From the NCBI GenBank assembly GCA_002700305.1, contig PACZ01000009.1, forward strand, positions 1-64,000: a DNA stretch of 64,000 nucleotides, written 5' to 3'. The DNA comes from Hyphomonas sp. GTDB lineage: Bacteria > Pseudomonadota > Alphaproteobacteria > Caulobacterales > Hyphomonadaceae. A program made the position numbers and the translations under genes. Shown here one piece after another: positions 23,165-32,111 of this stretch (its first letter is position 1; the number at the start of each line of letters is the position of its first letter). Below the pieces are notes generated by a model. The model searched no databases, was not told the DNA's origin, and saw nothing but the letters and a program-made list of their open reading frames with translations.

Positions 23165-24307
23165 CTAGCGGCTGGGGTCTATCAGGTACTTCTCGCCCGT
23201 CGCCTTCGCGTTGTAGGCATGCAGCGTTTCCAGATCGAGTGCCTCTGCCAGCGAAATCGTCTTCGTGTAGTGGCTGGCAAAAGTCGTATCCAGCTCATCG
23301 ATCACGCGCTTGTACATACGTGCACGCACTTCCGGGGGTGCCTTCTCCAGGAACGGTGTCAGCAGGTAACCGCTGAGGTTCCAGGCGAAACCGACACCCG
23401 GCGGCACGATGGTCGGCGACATGTCGAGCCGGCCATAGATATAGACCTGTGTCTCCGTGCCGGAGCCATAACGGGAATATTCCTTCATCTTGCGGCTGGC
23501 AGCGGCCTCCATGGCGATCAACAGCTGGCCGGCGAGCGGGCCGCCGCCAATGGCATCGAAGCCCATCGTGGCACCGGTCTCGACGAGGCCGTTGATGAGG
23601 TCCTCCATGAAGGTCGGCGAGGAGGAATTGACGATATGTTTTGCGCCAATGCCGCGCAGAATCTCGGCCTGTTCTTCCTTTCGGACAATGTTGAGGATCG
23701 GCACACCGTCCTTGAGGCAGATCTTGTTCAGCATCTGGCCAAGATTCGAGGCGGCAGCCGTATGAACCAGCGCCTCATGCCCTTTGGCCTTCATAGTTTC
23801 AACGAAAGACAGCGCGGTCAGCGGGTTCACATAGCAGGATGCGCCCTGCTCTGCCGTTGTGCCGTCCGGAAGTGCCATGCACTGCGAGACATGCAGTGTA
23901 CGGTATTGCTGGTACATGTTCCCGCCAAGGCAGGTGACCATCTTGCCGAGTAGGGCCTGCGCCGCCGGAGAGTCGCCCGCCGCGATCACGGTGCCGGCGC
24001 CTTCATTGCCCACGGCCAGCGACTGACCGAGCCGAGCCTTCATGGCGCGCAGGCCGCCTTCCGGCACATCCGCCGAAATAGTCGGATTGTCTTTCGTGCC
24101 ACCCTGCACGGCGGTCGACATGTCCGCGCCGCCAACAAGCAGGCCGAGATCGGACGGGTTGATGGGCGTACCTTCGACGCGCACCACCACCTGATCCGGG
24201 CCGGGTGCTTTCACCGGCGCCTCTGCAAGGGAGAGCTCGAGCTTGCCTTCCGGCGTTACCAGCGTGCGGATCTGCAGGCTTGTCTCGGGGAGTTGGTCGG
24301 CCATCAT
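23165..24307 (-). CDS. zinc-type alcohol dehydrogenase-like (MDR) oxidoreductase
   Basis: The 380-residue protein is a medium-chain dehydrogenase/reductase with the N-terminal catalytic fold (EGTPINPSDLGLLVGG) and a Rossmann domain whose cofactor loop reads VHTAAASNLGQML, a variation on the usual glycine-rich stretch. Structural-zinc cysteines of classical alcohol dehydrogenases are absent, so it is likely a zinc-free quinone/enone reductase. The start follows GAGAGGAA by five bases. It is the last of four codirectional genes headed by a TetR regulator, which suggests one catabolic or detoxification unit. Confidence 0.83.
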   Translation of the reverse strand: MMADQLPETSLQIRTLVTPEGKLELSLAEAPVKAPGPDQVVVRVEGTPINPSDLGLLVGGADMSTAVQGGTKDNPTISADVPEGGLRAMKARLGQSLAVGNEGAGTVIAAGDSPAAQALLGKMVTCLGGNMYQQYRTLHVSQCMALPDGTTAEQGASCYVNPLTALSFVETMKAKGHEALVHTAAASNLGQMLNKICLKDGVPILNIVRKEEQAEILRGIGAKHIVNSSSPTFMEDLINGLVETGATMGFDAIGGGPLAGQLLIAMEAAASRKMKEYSRYGSGTETQVYIYGRLDMSPTIVPPGVGFAWNLSGYLLTPFLEKAPPEVRARMYKRVIDELDTTFASHYTKTISLAEALDLETLHAYNAKATGEKYLIDPSR

Positions 24308-24344
24308 GTGTTCCTCTCTAAGAGTTTGAATTCTTGTATCTGAC

Positions 24345-25319
24345 TCAGGGTCTTATAATGACTTTACCGACAACTTCGCGGTCGGTCATCAGGCGCCAGG
24401 CTTCGCGCCAGTCATCCAGCGGGATCTCGCGGAAGACATGCGGGTGCACCTTGCCTTCTTCGGCCCATTTGCGGATCGCGGCCTGGTTCGCGCGCCCTCG
24501 CTCCGGGAAACGGCGGCCATATTCGCCTGCGCGAACCCCCACGACCGAAAAGCCCTTGATCAGTGGCATGTTCACTTTGACTTCCGGGATCCGGCCTGAC
24601 GTGAAGCCGACCACCAGAAGCCGCCCGTCGAACGCAATGCAGCGCACGCTCTCGTCAAAAACATCGCCGCCAACCGGATCGAAGATCACGTCGGCGCCTT
24701 TGCCTCCGGTCAGCGTCTTGACCTTGTCGCGGAAGCCTTGCGTGGCGTTGATCCCATAGTCGGCGCCATAGGCCAGCACCTTGTCGAGTTTTGCATCCGA
24801 AGCCGAGGTCGCAATCACGGTCGCACCCAAGAGCTTGCCCACATCCACCGCAGCCATGCCCACGCCGCCGCTGGCGCCATGCACAAGCAGGGTTTCGCCG
24901 GGTTGCAGGTTTGCCCGCACAACCAGCGCCACATAGGCCGTGATATAGGCAGCGGGAAAGGCGGCGGCCTCCGCAAAAGAGAACGGCGCGGGCTTGGCCG
25001 ACAGGCTTGCGGCCGGAAGGACAGCATACTCAGCATAGGCACCGGTCTTGTTGCCGCCGATCACCTCGTCGCCCGGCTTCCATTCCGTCACGCCTTCGCC
25101 GACCGCTTCGATCACGCCGGCGACTTCCATGCCGAGTGTGAAGGGCAATTCCGGTTTGAACTGGTATTTTCCCTGACTCATCAGGAGATCGGGGAAGTTC
25201 ACCCCGGCCGCCTTCACGCGGACGAGAACCTCGCCCTCCCCCGGCTCCGGTACGGCGATATCCCGCAGCTCCAGCCCGGAAAAATCATCCGTGATCCGGT
25301 GACAGACAAGCGCTTTCAA
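24345..25319 (-). CDS. NADPH:quinone oxidoreductase family (MDR) protein
   Basis: The 324-residue protein fits the quinone oxidoreductase branch of medium-chain reductases: NFPDLLMSQGKYQFKPELPF near residue 41, GMEVAGVIEAVGEGV, and the nucleotide loop VHGASGGVG at 146-154. It reduces quinones or alkenals with NADPH and needs no zinc. It ends 37 bases before the second MDR gene and starts nine bases after the esterase gene stop, so the three are co-transcribed. The two MDR proteins are clearly different and not a recent duplication. Confidence 0.88.
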   Translation of the reverse strand: MKALVCHRITDDFSGLELRDIAVPEPGEGEVLVRVKAAGVNFPDLLMSQGKYQFKPELPFTLGMEVAGVIEAVGEGVTEWKPGDEVIGGNKTGAYAEYAVLPAASLSAKPAPFSFAEAAAFPAAYITAYVALVVRANLQPGETLLVHGASGGVGMAAVDVGKLLGATVIATSASDAKLDKVLAYGADYGINATQGFRDKVKTLTGGKGADVIFDPVGGDVFDESVRCIAFDGRLLVVGFTSGRIPEVKVNMPLIKGFSVVGVRAGEYGRRFPERGRANQAAIRKWAEEGKVHPHVFREIPLDDWREAWRLMTDREVVGKVIIRP

Positions 25320-25328
25320 GCTGCGCCC

Positions 25329-26363
25329 CTAAAGCTTTGAATAAACGGCGCGGACCATGTCCGCGATTTCGAGGCAGGCCTTGCGCGAGCCCGGTGAAAT
25401 CAGCGTGAAGGCCGTGAAGGCGTGGGCCAGATGTTCATAGCATTTGTGCATTACCGGCACGCCGGCATCCTTCAGGCGGCGGGCATAATCGTCGCCTTCA
25501 TCGCACAGGGGATCATGCCCCGCCGTGATGACGACCGCCGGCGGCAGGCCATCCAGATGGCCCGTCTGGCCGGGTGACAGCATCCGGTCCGACTTGTCGA
25601 ACCCTTCCGGCAGGTATTCCTGCATGAACCAGTCCATCGTGTCGGTGGAGAGCGAGAAGGTCTCGCTGAACTCCTTGCGCGAAGGGAATTCCTCGACAAG
25701 GTCGATGGCCGGATAGATCAGCAGCTGCATCGCTGGCAGTGGCTTGTCTTCGCGTTGCATTTCCTGCGCGATGATGGCCGAGAAATTACCCCCCATGGAA
25801 TCGCCGCCCACGGACGCAACGCCTTCCGGCGCACCGAACTTCGCAGCATTACGCATGCCCCACTCATACGCCGCGCAGCAATCGTCGATCCCGGCCGGGA
25901 ACTTGTGCTGTGGTGCCAGCCGATAGTCGATCGACAGGACCGGGCATTTCACCCGGCTCGCCAGAATGGAACACCAGGCATGGCAGGTTTCGAGGTCGCC
26001 GATCACGCCGCCGCCCATATGGTAGTACACCATCAGCGGCGCCTTCGGATCCTGATCGTCGGGGCGGTAGATGCGGGCCGGAATCTGGTTCTTGTTCGGG
26101 CCGGGAATGGTCAGGTCTTCGGTCCGGACGCCCAGTTCAATCGGTGCCGCGACCGAGGCGAGTGTTTCCTTCGTCACCGCCTGGACCGTCTCGGCCGGCA
26201 GGCTGGACAACGGCGGCGCATTGCGACCATTCCACGCCATCAGCTGCAGCTGGGGCTCCAGCGTCCGGCCGCGAATGGTCAGCGGCTTGCCGCCTGCCAT
26301 TTTCACGAGCAGGCCGCCCGGCAGCTTCATGATGAGCTTGGTGATGGTCTGCTGAAGGCTCAT
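25329..26363 (-). CDS. alpha/beta hydrolase, hormone-sensitive-lipase family esterase
   Basis: The 344-residue protein has the family IV oxyanion motif as HMGGG (residues 115-119; usually HGGG), nucleophile Ser189 in GDSMGG, and later AGHDPLCDEGDDY (Asp) and HLAHAF (His). Such cytosolic enzymes cleave short-chain esters. The start follows GGGGAG at six bases. It is the second gene after a TetR regulator and precedes two oxidoreductases, so its products may feed them. Confidence 0.88.
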   Translation of the reverse strand: MSLQQTITKLIMKLPGGLLVKMAGGKPLTIRGRTLEPQLQLMAWNGRNAPPLSSLPAETVQAVTKETLASVAAPIELGVRTEDLTIPGPNKNQIPARIYRPDDQDPKAPLMVYYHMGGGVIGDLETCHAWCSILASRVKCPVLSIDYRLAPQHKFPAGIDDCCAAYEWGMRNAAKFGAPEGVASVGGDSMGGNFSAIIAQEMQREDKPLPAMQLLIYPAIDLVEEFPSRKEFSETFSLSTDTMDWFMQEYLPEGFDKSDRMLSPGQTGHLDGLPPAVVITAGHDPLCDEGDDYARRLKDAGVPVMHKCYEHLAHAFTAFTLISPGSRKACLEIADMVRAVYSKL

Positions 26364-26435
26364 GGCCGCTCCCCTGCTGTATTCTCGGGGGAAGCTTAGA
26401 CCTGCCGCACGTCGCTCGCCAAGAGGGCAAGCGCC

Positions 26436-27059
26436 TTACTTCGCGGCAAGCTCCTTCACGCCGGCCATCAGCATCCGGGAGGCAAACTCGGTCGCGCCAT
26501 CCACATCGACCGGCCGGCGGAGCAGCATGATCTCCCCCATTTCGCGGGCCGTTCCAATCGCGGCGGCGGTGAGAAACTCAATATCGATGTTTGAGGACGT
26601 GTCTGCCGACAGGATTCGCTCAAGATCTGACCGGATCTCCGCTGCGACGGCCAGCATTTCCGGCGTATCCACCCGCACGCCGATCAGCGCCATATGGGGC
26701 GCGCCTTCGGACAGGGCCTGGCGGTTCTCTTCAGCAATGAAGCTGAAATAGGCGTGATAAGCATCATGCATGTAATCATGCGCCGTGCGGGCACTGGCGC
26801 GGACGTCTTTGAGCATGTGGCGGAAGCGATGCGTGGAATCCTCCGCAATCGCTTCGAACACTTCTTCCTTGGACTTGAAGTAGTTGTAGAACGTGCCCGC
26901 GGCGAGATCGGTTTCCCGGATGATGTCCCGCACCGTCGTTGCCTCGAACCCGATCCGGGCGAAGACACGCCGTCCGGCATCCAGAATGGCCCGGCGGTTT
27001 GCTGCTTTGGAACGCGCTCTCTTGCCGGAACCCGATGCCGTTTTCACGTCAATTGTCAT
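26436..27059 (-). CDS. TetR-family transcriptional regulator
   Basis: The 207-residue protein has the TetR DNA-binding domain at about residues 20-66 (ILDAGRRVFARIGFEATTVRDI, then AAGTFYNYFKSKEEVFEAI) and a helical ligand-binding domain. It heads the minus-strand series esterase - quinone reductase - MDR with 72 bases before the esterase. A 17-bp inverted repeat lies 28 bases upstream of its start, so autoregulation and control of the following genes are likely. The basic N-terminal extension (SGSGKRARSKAANR) is common in the family. Confidence 0.9.
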   Translation of the reverse strand: MTIDVKTASGSGKRARSKAANRRAILDAGRRVFARIGFEATTVRDIIRETDLAAGTFYNYFKSKEEVFEAIAEDSTHRFRHMLKDVRASARTAHDYMHDAYHAYFSFIAEENRQALSEGAPHMALIGVRVDTPEMLAVAAEIRSDLERILSADTSSNIDIEFLTAAAIGTAREMGEIMLLRRPVDVDGATEFASRMLMAGVKELAAK

Positions 27060-27086
27060 GAATCGCCGTCCTTACCTGCCAACACC

Positions 27087-27113
27087 GTGACCCACGGCGT
27101 CACCATGTGTCAA
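27087..27113 (-). promoter_or_regulatory. putative TetR operator with -35 element
   Basis: An inverted repeat GTGAC-N7-GTCAC spans 27087-27103. Directly upstream on the minus strand is a perfect -35 TTGACA (27108-27113). The repeat covers the spacer/-10 zone in front of the TetR gene start at 27059, the place where an autoregulatory TetR dimer would block transcription. No good -10 hexamer is visible at the ideal spacing. The assignment is from position and symmetry. Confidence 0.45.
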
Positions 27114-27157
27114 CTTTTTAACGCTGCAAGGCTGCTATGCTTTTACTGCCAGAAAAA

Positions 27158-28204
27158 TCAGGGGGTTGCCGTATTGCCAGCCCGGCGGACGTGCCAGACC
27201 AGAGCATCGCCAGCAATGTCGCAATCGACCGTCATGAACGCCCGCTGCGAATGGATCGCGCCGCGCCAGATTTCGATCCAGCTTGAGAGCAGATTCTCCC
27301 GCTCTGCCCCTTCCAGGCCGCGCGCGATCCGCAGGCCGGTTTGATGCAGGATGGCTTCATCAGCGGAGTGCTCCATCCGGGTCTCATCGCCCATGCCTGC
27401 AAACATGGCAGCCAGGAATTCTACCGCCTCCACCGGCCCACCATCCACACCGCCGACGGCGTCGGCCATGCGCCGGAAATGCTGTAGCCCCGTCAGGCGC
27501 GCCGCAAGATGGCAAAGCTCAAGCGCCCGCGCCTTTCCCAGCACATTGACCAGTTCGCGCACGCCATTGCGGATATATTCCACGGCATAGTTGCGGTTTG
27601 CCTTGGCGAGACGTTCCGGCGTCCATTCGCCGGGCGGTGGCGCTGGCTGTTTCGCAGGATCGAACGGCGGCGGGCGCTCATCCGGCGCGAAGCAGAGCCG
27701 CTCGTCTTCCGAAAGCTCGTGATCATATTCGCGGAAATAGCCGCAAAGACCGAACTGGCCAGTCATGTCTTCCGACACGCAGACAAAGCCGAGGCGCGGA
27801 TTGCCAAGCGAGACGCCGTTCTGGCCATACCAGCCGCGCAGGAAGCCCCGGCTCGCCTCGACCGGAACGCCGCAGATCACTGCACCGTCATACATCCAGC
27901 GCGGATAGCGGAAGCGCACCCAGGCCTTGGTGTCGCTCTCCTCCATATATTCGACGGCCACACCGCCGACGCCGTTTGAGAGCACGTGATACTTCGCGCA
28001 GGCCACCGCGTCCGGCTCGCCATCGAGCCCCAGCTTGCGGAAGGAGGACAGGAACTTGTCCTCATGCTGACGGCGGAACAGGCGGAACATCCAGTCGCCG
28101 ACCACCTCAGGCCCCTCCCGCGTTGCCACCATCAGTTCCAGTCCCAGCAGGTACTGGTGGTGCAGCCCGGCCTGGGCCTCGATCGCGGCGGTGTTCAGCG
28201 CCAT
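27158..28204 (-). CDS. hypothetical protein, possible L-2-amino-thiazoline-4-carboxylate-hydrolase-like
   Basis: The 348-residue soluble protein has no signal peptide. It contains several Cys/His/Trp-rich blocks (RYPRWMYDGAVICG, GFVCVSEDMTGQFGLCGYF) and a helical C-terminal half (ALELCHLAARLTGLQHF). The pattern faintly recalls the ATC-hydrolase domain family, but I give this only as a suggestion. Its start is three bases after the stop of the DUF6498-type membrane protein gene, so it is the third gene of a tightly packed minus-strand unit. Confidence 0.6.
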   Translation of the reverse strand: MALNTAAIEAQAGLHHQYLLGLELMVATREGPEVVGDWMFRLFRRQHEDKFLSSFRKLGLDGEPDAVACAKYHVLSNGVGGVAVEYMEESDTKAWVRFRYPRWMYDGAVICGVPVEASRGFLRGWYGQNGVSLGNPRLGFVCVSEDMTGQFGLCGYFREYDHELSEDERLCFAPDERPPPFDPAKQPAPPPGEWTPERLAKANRNYAVEYIRNGVRELVNVLGKARALELCHLAARLTGLQHFRRMADAVGGVDGGPVEAVEFLAAMFAGMGDETRMEHSADEAILHQTGLRIARGLEGAERENLLSSWIEIWRGAIHSQRAFMTVDCDIAGDALVWHVRRAGNTATP

Positions 28205-28207
28205 GCC

Positions 28208-28906
28208 CTACCCTGCCTCCGCCATGGCGCCTGCCAGCGGGCCGGTGTCCCCGTCCATCCGGCGGCGGCGCATCATGTTCAATGCCATGCCGAATGCGAC
28301 GCGCAGCATGATCAGGATCAGCACGCCGAGCAGCGGCTGGCCAAAAGCCATCATCAGGCCTGCCCCCAGGATGATTGCGACGTGCAAAGTGACGATCCGG
28401 CCATAGGGCGCGAACATTTCGGTCGGCAGCTGGGTCTCGCGATAGCCGCCGCGGATAACGTAATCGACCAGGTAGAAGACGGCGTTCACCGCGATGATCG
28501 CCGCGACGAACCAAAGCATGTAAGGCCCGGTGCCAAGCGCCCAGTCGACGAGCGTGCGCATGCCGTCTATCCCGGGGGCGGCATCGCCAACCTTTCCGCC
28601 TGCAAAGGCGCTGAGGAAGATGCCGTGGCCGAAGCAGAACATGCCATAGTGCACGGTAAAGAACGGCACCATGAAGGCCGCCGCCGCGAGGTTCAGGATA
28701 TTGGCCGCGACAGTGCCGATCATGCGCAGGATGGTGAAGGCGCCGATGACAAGGTTTTCCAGCCAGTAGAGCGCGACCAGCGGCACAGCCTTCCAGCCGA
28801 AGAACACGACGGCGATCAGGGGCAGCAGGTCGACCAGCAGGGTCAGCCACGCCATCGGGTCGCGATAGGTACGGGCAAACAGGTCAGGATCGAAAAATCG
28901 GCTCAT
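28208..28906 (-). CDS. DUF6498-type integral membrane protein
   Basis: I start at 28906, where ATGA overlaps the stop of the preceding lipoprotein gene; the upstream frame is the lipoprotein gene itself. The 232-residue product has about six membrane segments (LLVDLLPLIAVVFFGW, LVALYWLENLVIGAFTILRM, MLWFVAAIIAVNAVFYL). The YWLENLVIGAF stretch is typical of the uncharacterised DUF6498 family. Function is unknown. Coupling on both sides places it in an operon with a lipoprotein and a cytosolic protein. Confidence 0.75.
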   Translation of the reverse strand: MSRFFDPDLFARTYRDPMAWLTLLVDLLPLIAVVFFGWKAVPLVALYWLENLVIGAFTILRMIGTVAANILNLAAAAFMVPFFTVHYGMFCFGHGIFLSAFAGGKVGDAAPGIDGMRTLVDWALGTGPYMLWFVAAIIAVNAVFYLVDYVIRGGYRETQLPTEMFAPYGRIVTLHVAIILGAGLMMAFGQPLLGVLILIMLRVAFGMALNMMRRRRMDGDTGPLAGAMAEAG

Positions 28907-29508
28907 TCCGGTGCGTTGCCTGCAGGCACGAGGTCCGGCAAGGGCGTATCGGTCTGTATATAGGTGAAGGCATGGCCCGGCCACCATTCACCGTCATCGC
29001 CAAGGAATTCCGACACACTGGACATGGTGCCATCCGCATTTATGCGTCCTGTGGAGCGCACTTTGAGGATGTGCGGCAGGCCTTTGACGTCTTCCTCCGC
29101 GGTCCAGCTGCCATCCGGGTTGAGCGTGAAAGTTCCGCTCGTGCGGAAGTTGGCGCTAGTGATGTAGACATAATCCAGCACACCCGGCGTTCGTGTCAGC
29201 TGGACATAGGTAATCCCGCCATAGGAGCCATCCTCCAATACGTGACGGTTGACCAGCACACTGCCGCCCAGATCCCAGTCCCATTCCGAATAGTCCGCTG
29301 GCTGGCCGTGTTCCTTGTCGGCTTCGCCCGGCTCGCCCCGCCACCGCGTCCCGGCGAGGTCCGCCAGCACGCCGAAGCCATACTCGGCGGCCGGAGCGTC
29401 CTGAATTGTCTCAACTTCTTCAGCCGCTGCCAGCGACACGGCTGGCGGAACCTGCGCACACGCCGCGATGGCCAGGACAGCCGCCCAGATCGTGAAACGC
29501 CTCGACAT
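28903..29508 (-). CDS. hypothetical lipoprotein, beta-barrel-like
   Basis: The ATG at 29508 follows GGAGGAAACGGGC, so I prefer it to the one five codons earlier. The N-terminus is a lipoprotein signal with lipobox IAAC (Cys17), giving 201 residues. The mature domain (residues 45-200) is a series of short strands with many Trp and Tyr residues (YSEWDWDLGGSVL, ITYVQLTRTPGVLDYVYI), like small lipocalin-type ligand-binding folds. The family is not recognised with certainty. Its stop overlaps the next membrane protein gene (ATGA). Confidence 0.7.
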   Translation of the reverse strand: MSRRFTIWAAVLAIAACAQVPPAVSLAAAEEVETIQDAPAAEYGFGVLADLAGTRWRGEPGEADKEHGQPADYSEWDWDLGGSVLVNRHVLEDGSYGGITYVQLTRTPGVLDYVYITSANFRTSGTFTLNPDGSWTAEEDVKGLPHILKVRSTGRINADGTMSSVSEFLGDDGEWWPGHAFTYIQTDTPLPDLVPAGNAPE

Positions 29509-29541
29509 GCCCGTTTCCTCCACCCTTTTGTTCTTAATCCG

Positions 29542-30213
29542 TCAGCTGCCGGCCGGATTATAGGCCGGGAACTCAAACGGATTGCGCGGGGCAAGCCCCT
29601 TCGACCCTCTGGGATTATTATAATTGCCGGTCAGAATCTCGAAATGCAGATGGATCGCCGTTGCATTGCCGGACCGGCCCATCATGCCGATTTCCTGCCC
29701 GAAGCCAACTTCGGTGCCGGCCCGGATACCCTGGGCAAAATGGTCTAGGTGGGCGTAGCGCGTATAGACGCCGCCGCCATGATCGATGAGGACCATGTTG
29801 CCATAGCCAGTCGAGACGCGCGCTTCGAGGATACGCCCTGGCGCAGCGGCATAGATCGGCCCGGCTGGAATGGACTGAAGGTCAATCCCGTCATGGCGCC
29901 GGGCGGAGCGGATGCCGAAACCTGACGACAGGCAGACATCGTTCGCCGGCGCCGTCGCCAGCACCACCGAACCGACAACGATGATCGGCTTGTAGTCGAC
30001 CACCCAGAAATCGCTGTCCATGGGCGGCGCGTTGGTCACATAGATCCCCCCGCACGAGCGGAGATAGGCATTTGGCTGGAAGGCGCCCTGCGCGGCCGAG
30101 ACCTGTGGCGGCCCCGGCGGCGGGGTGTAGGCCCGCACCTGTGGCGGCGGGGGCGATGATGCACAGCCCGCCAGGAAAATCAGTGTGAGTGCAGCCCCCA
30201 GCAGCTGCCTCAT
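29542..30213 (-). CDS. M23-family metallopeptidase lipoprotein
   Basis: The 223-residue product has a lipoprotein signal (lipobox LAGC, Cys17), a Pro-rich linker, then a LytM/M23 domain: FGIRSARRHDGIDL (zinc-ligand His and Asp), HGGGVYTRYAHL and AIHLHFEIL (catalytic and ligand His). M23 enzymes cut peptidoglycan cross-bridges or act as activators of amidases; with all ligands present this one looks active. The start overlaps the stop of the flavin monooxygenase gene (ATGA), a curious functional pairing. Confidence 0.88.
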   Translation of the reverse strand: MRQLLGAALTLIFLAGCASSPPPPQVRAYTPPPGPPQVSAAQGAFQPNAYLRSCGGIYVTNAPPMDSDFWVVDYKPIIVVGSVVLATAPANDVCLSSGFGIRSARRHDGIDLQSIPAGPIYAAAPGRILEARVSTGYGNMVLIDHGGGVYTRYAHLDHFAQGIRAGTEVGFGQEIGMMGRSGNATAIHLHFEILTGNYNNPRGSKGLAPRNPFEFPAYNPAGS

Positions 30214-31541
30214 GCGTGAGCCCTTGCGCGTTTCATGCCCTTCTCGATCTCCTTCAGCAGGTCGCGGCAGTAGAGGTTGAAGTCCACCTGCATGCGGTGG
30301 CGCGGGCTGTCATAGAAGTGCCCGAGATGCTCCTTCTCGTCCTCGACAGTAATGCGCTCCATTTCCGCAGCATCGGGGAAAGCGTACTCGCCATCAAGGG
30401 CTGCTGCGACCAGTTTGGACTGCTGTTCGGCAAAATTCACAAGGGTCGGCAAGGGCTGGGCGAGGCCGAGGAAGAAGATGGTCTCGCGGCCCGGCTTCAC
30501 CATCCGCTTGTAAAGCGGGAAGACATTGTCCTTCGGCGTCAGGTCGTCCTGCTTCAGGAAGGGGAAGGTTACGTTGTAGCCCGTCGCCCAGATGATCGCG
30601 TCAACCTGTTCGCGCGTGCCGTCGGTGAAGACGACGCCGTCGCCATCCAGCTTCTCGATGCCGGGTTTCGGCGTGATGTCGCCGCAGCCGACGCGGGTCA
30701 GGAATTCGCCTGACACGGACGGGTGGCCCTCCAGCGGCTCATGGTCCGGTTTCGGCAGGCCATAATCCTCCATCATGCCGATGGTTTTCTTGATCTTGCT
30801 GCGCGCCAGCTTGCGGCCGAGGCCTGACGGCATCCAGGCCGGCAGCACGGCCTTGTCCGCCGGTTTACCGTCCATGTATTTCGGCAACACCCAAACCCCG
30901 CGGCGCATGGAGATGAACAGCTTTTCCGCCAACGGGCGCTGGGACAGCTCCGACGAGATATCCATCGCCGAGTTCCCTGCCCCGACAATCATCACGCGCT
31001 TACCGCGGAAGTCGTACGGATCGAACGGGTCTGTATAGTTATGGGAGTGGACCTGGTAACCATCGAAATGCCCGGGATAAGTGGGCGTGCGCGGGTCCCA
31101 ATGGTGGCCGTTGGCAACGATGACGGCGTCGTATTCACGCGTCTCACCGGTCGACAAAGTCACTTTCCAGCGGCCGCCCGGCAGGTCTTCGACATTCGTG
31201 ACAGCCGTGTTGAACGTGATCGTCTCGCGCAGGCCGAAATGATCCACATAGTCGTGGAAATACTGCAGAAGCTGGGCGTGATGCGGGAAGTCCGGCCAGT
31301 CCTCCGGAACGGGATAATCCTCGAAGGCCAGGCGCCATTTCGACGTATCGATATGCAGCGACTGGTAACAGGACGAGGCCCCGTTCGGGTTCTTGTAGTA
31401 CCAGTTCCCGCCAATATCGTCCGACATTTCGAAACAATCGTATGGCAGGCCCTTGTCCTTCAGCCGCTTGGCCATCGTGAAGCCCGAACATCCTGCGCCG
31501 ATAATGCAGGTCTTCGGCTTGCCCGTTCCCTCGAATGCCAT
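30210..31541 (-). CDS. flavin-containing monooxygenase (FMO/Baeyer-Villiger type)
   Basis: The frame is open from 32126, but the gene starts at 31541 (MAFEGTGKPK) after a strong GGAGGAAACT site; the longer frame is antisense to a thioesterase. The 443-residue enzyme has the FAD loop GAGCSG (15-20), the DDIGGNW stretch, the FMO signature-like HFDGYQVHSHNY, and the NADPH loop MIVGAGNSAMDIS. It inserts one oxygen atom into soft nucleophiles or ketones using NADPH and O2. Two thioesterase genes diverge from it and may share its promoter region. Confidence 0.9.
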   Translation of the reverse strand: MAFEGTGKPKTCIIGAGCSGFTMAKRLKDKGLPYDCFEMSDDIGGNWYYKNPNGASSCYQSLHIDTSKWRLAFEDYPVPEDWPDFPHHAQLLQYFHDYVDHFGLRETITFNTAVTNVEDLPGGRWKVTLSTGETREYDAVIVANGHHWDPRTPTYPGHFDGYQVHSHNYTDPFDPYDFRGKRVMIVGAGNSAMDISSELSQRPLAEKLFISMRRGVWVLPKYMDGKPADKAVLPAWMPSGLGRKLARSKIKKTIGMMEDYGLPKPDHEPLEGHPSVSGEFLTRVGCGDITPKPGIEKLDGDGVVFTDGTREQVDAIIWATGYNVTFPFLKQDDLTPKDNVFPLYKRMVKPGRETIFFLGLAQPLPTLVNFAEQQSKLVAAALDGEYAFPDAAEMERITVEDEKEHLGHFYDSPRHRMQVDFNLYCRDLLKEIEKGMKRARAHA

Positions 31542-31631
31542 AGTTTCCTCCTGACCTGTGGTCATGTGTATGTTCTTTTTCAGCCGGATGTTATCCGAGG
31601 CGAAAGGCAGGTCAAATGAATGAGGCCCCAT

Positions 31632-32111
31632 ATGGAAGATGACGCGACGCCAACTGCCGAACCCTGGCAGGTCATGGGAGAAAACCTGGAAATCATGACC
31701 GGCGGCATCCCATGGGGACGCCGGATGAGCTTCCGCGTTACCAAGCTCGAAAAGGGCCGCGTCTGGGGCATTCAGCCCTGGAAAGAGCGCCTTGTCGGCG
31801 ATCCGGACACCGGCGTCATCCATGGCGGCGTGCTGACGTCTTTCCTCGACAACCTCTCCGGCATGGCGGCGAGTTCCGCGCTCGACAAGGCCCGCTTCGT
31901 TTCCACGCTGGACCTGCGTATCGACTATATGCGCGCGGCTGAACCGCACCGGGAAATCCTCGGTGAGGCGGAATGCTACCACATCACCCGCAGTGTCTGC
32001 TTCACCCGTGCCTGGGCCTATCATGAGAGCCGGGAAAAGGTGATCGCCACCGCCGCAGGCGCCTTCGCCATCAACAAGCCGCGCTCGGTTGAATCGCTGA
32101 GGACCAGATAA
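31632..32111 (+). CDS. PaaI-type hotdog-fold thioesterase (first of pair)
   Basis: I choose the ATG at 31632, eight bases after a GAGG; an in-frame ATG at 31620 is possible. The 159-residue protein is a hotdog thioesterase with the catalytic/binding stretch TGVIHGGVLTSFLDNLSG and STLDLRIDYMRAA. Such enzymes hydrolyse acyl-CoA thioesters. The next thioesterase gene overlaps its stop by one base (TAATG), so the pair may form a heteromer or act in sequence. Confidence 0.87.
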   Translation: MEDDATPTAEPWQVMGENLEIMTGGIPWGRRMSFRVTKLEKGRVWGIQPWKERLVGDPDTGVIHGGVLTSFLDNLSGMAASSALDKARFVSTLDLRIDYMRAAEPHREILGEAECYHITRSVCFTRAWAYHESREKVIATAAGAFAINKPRSVESLRTR

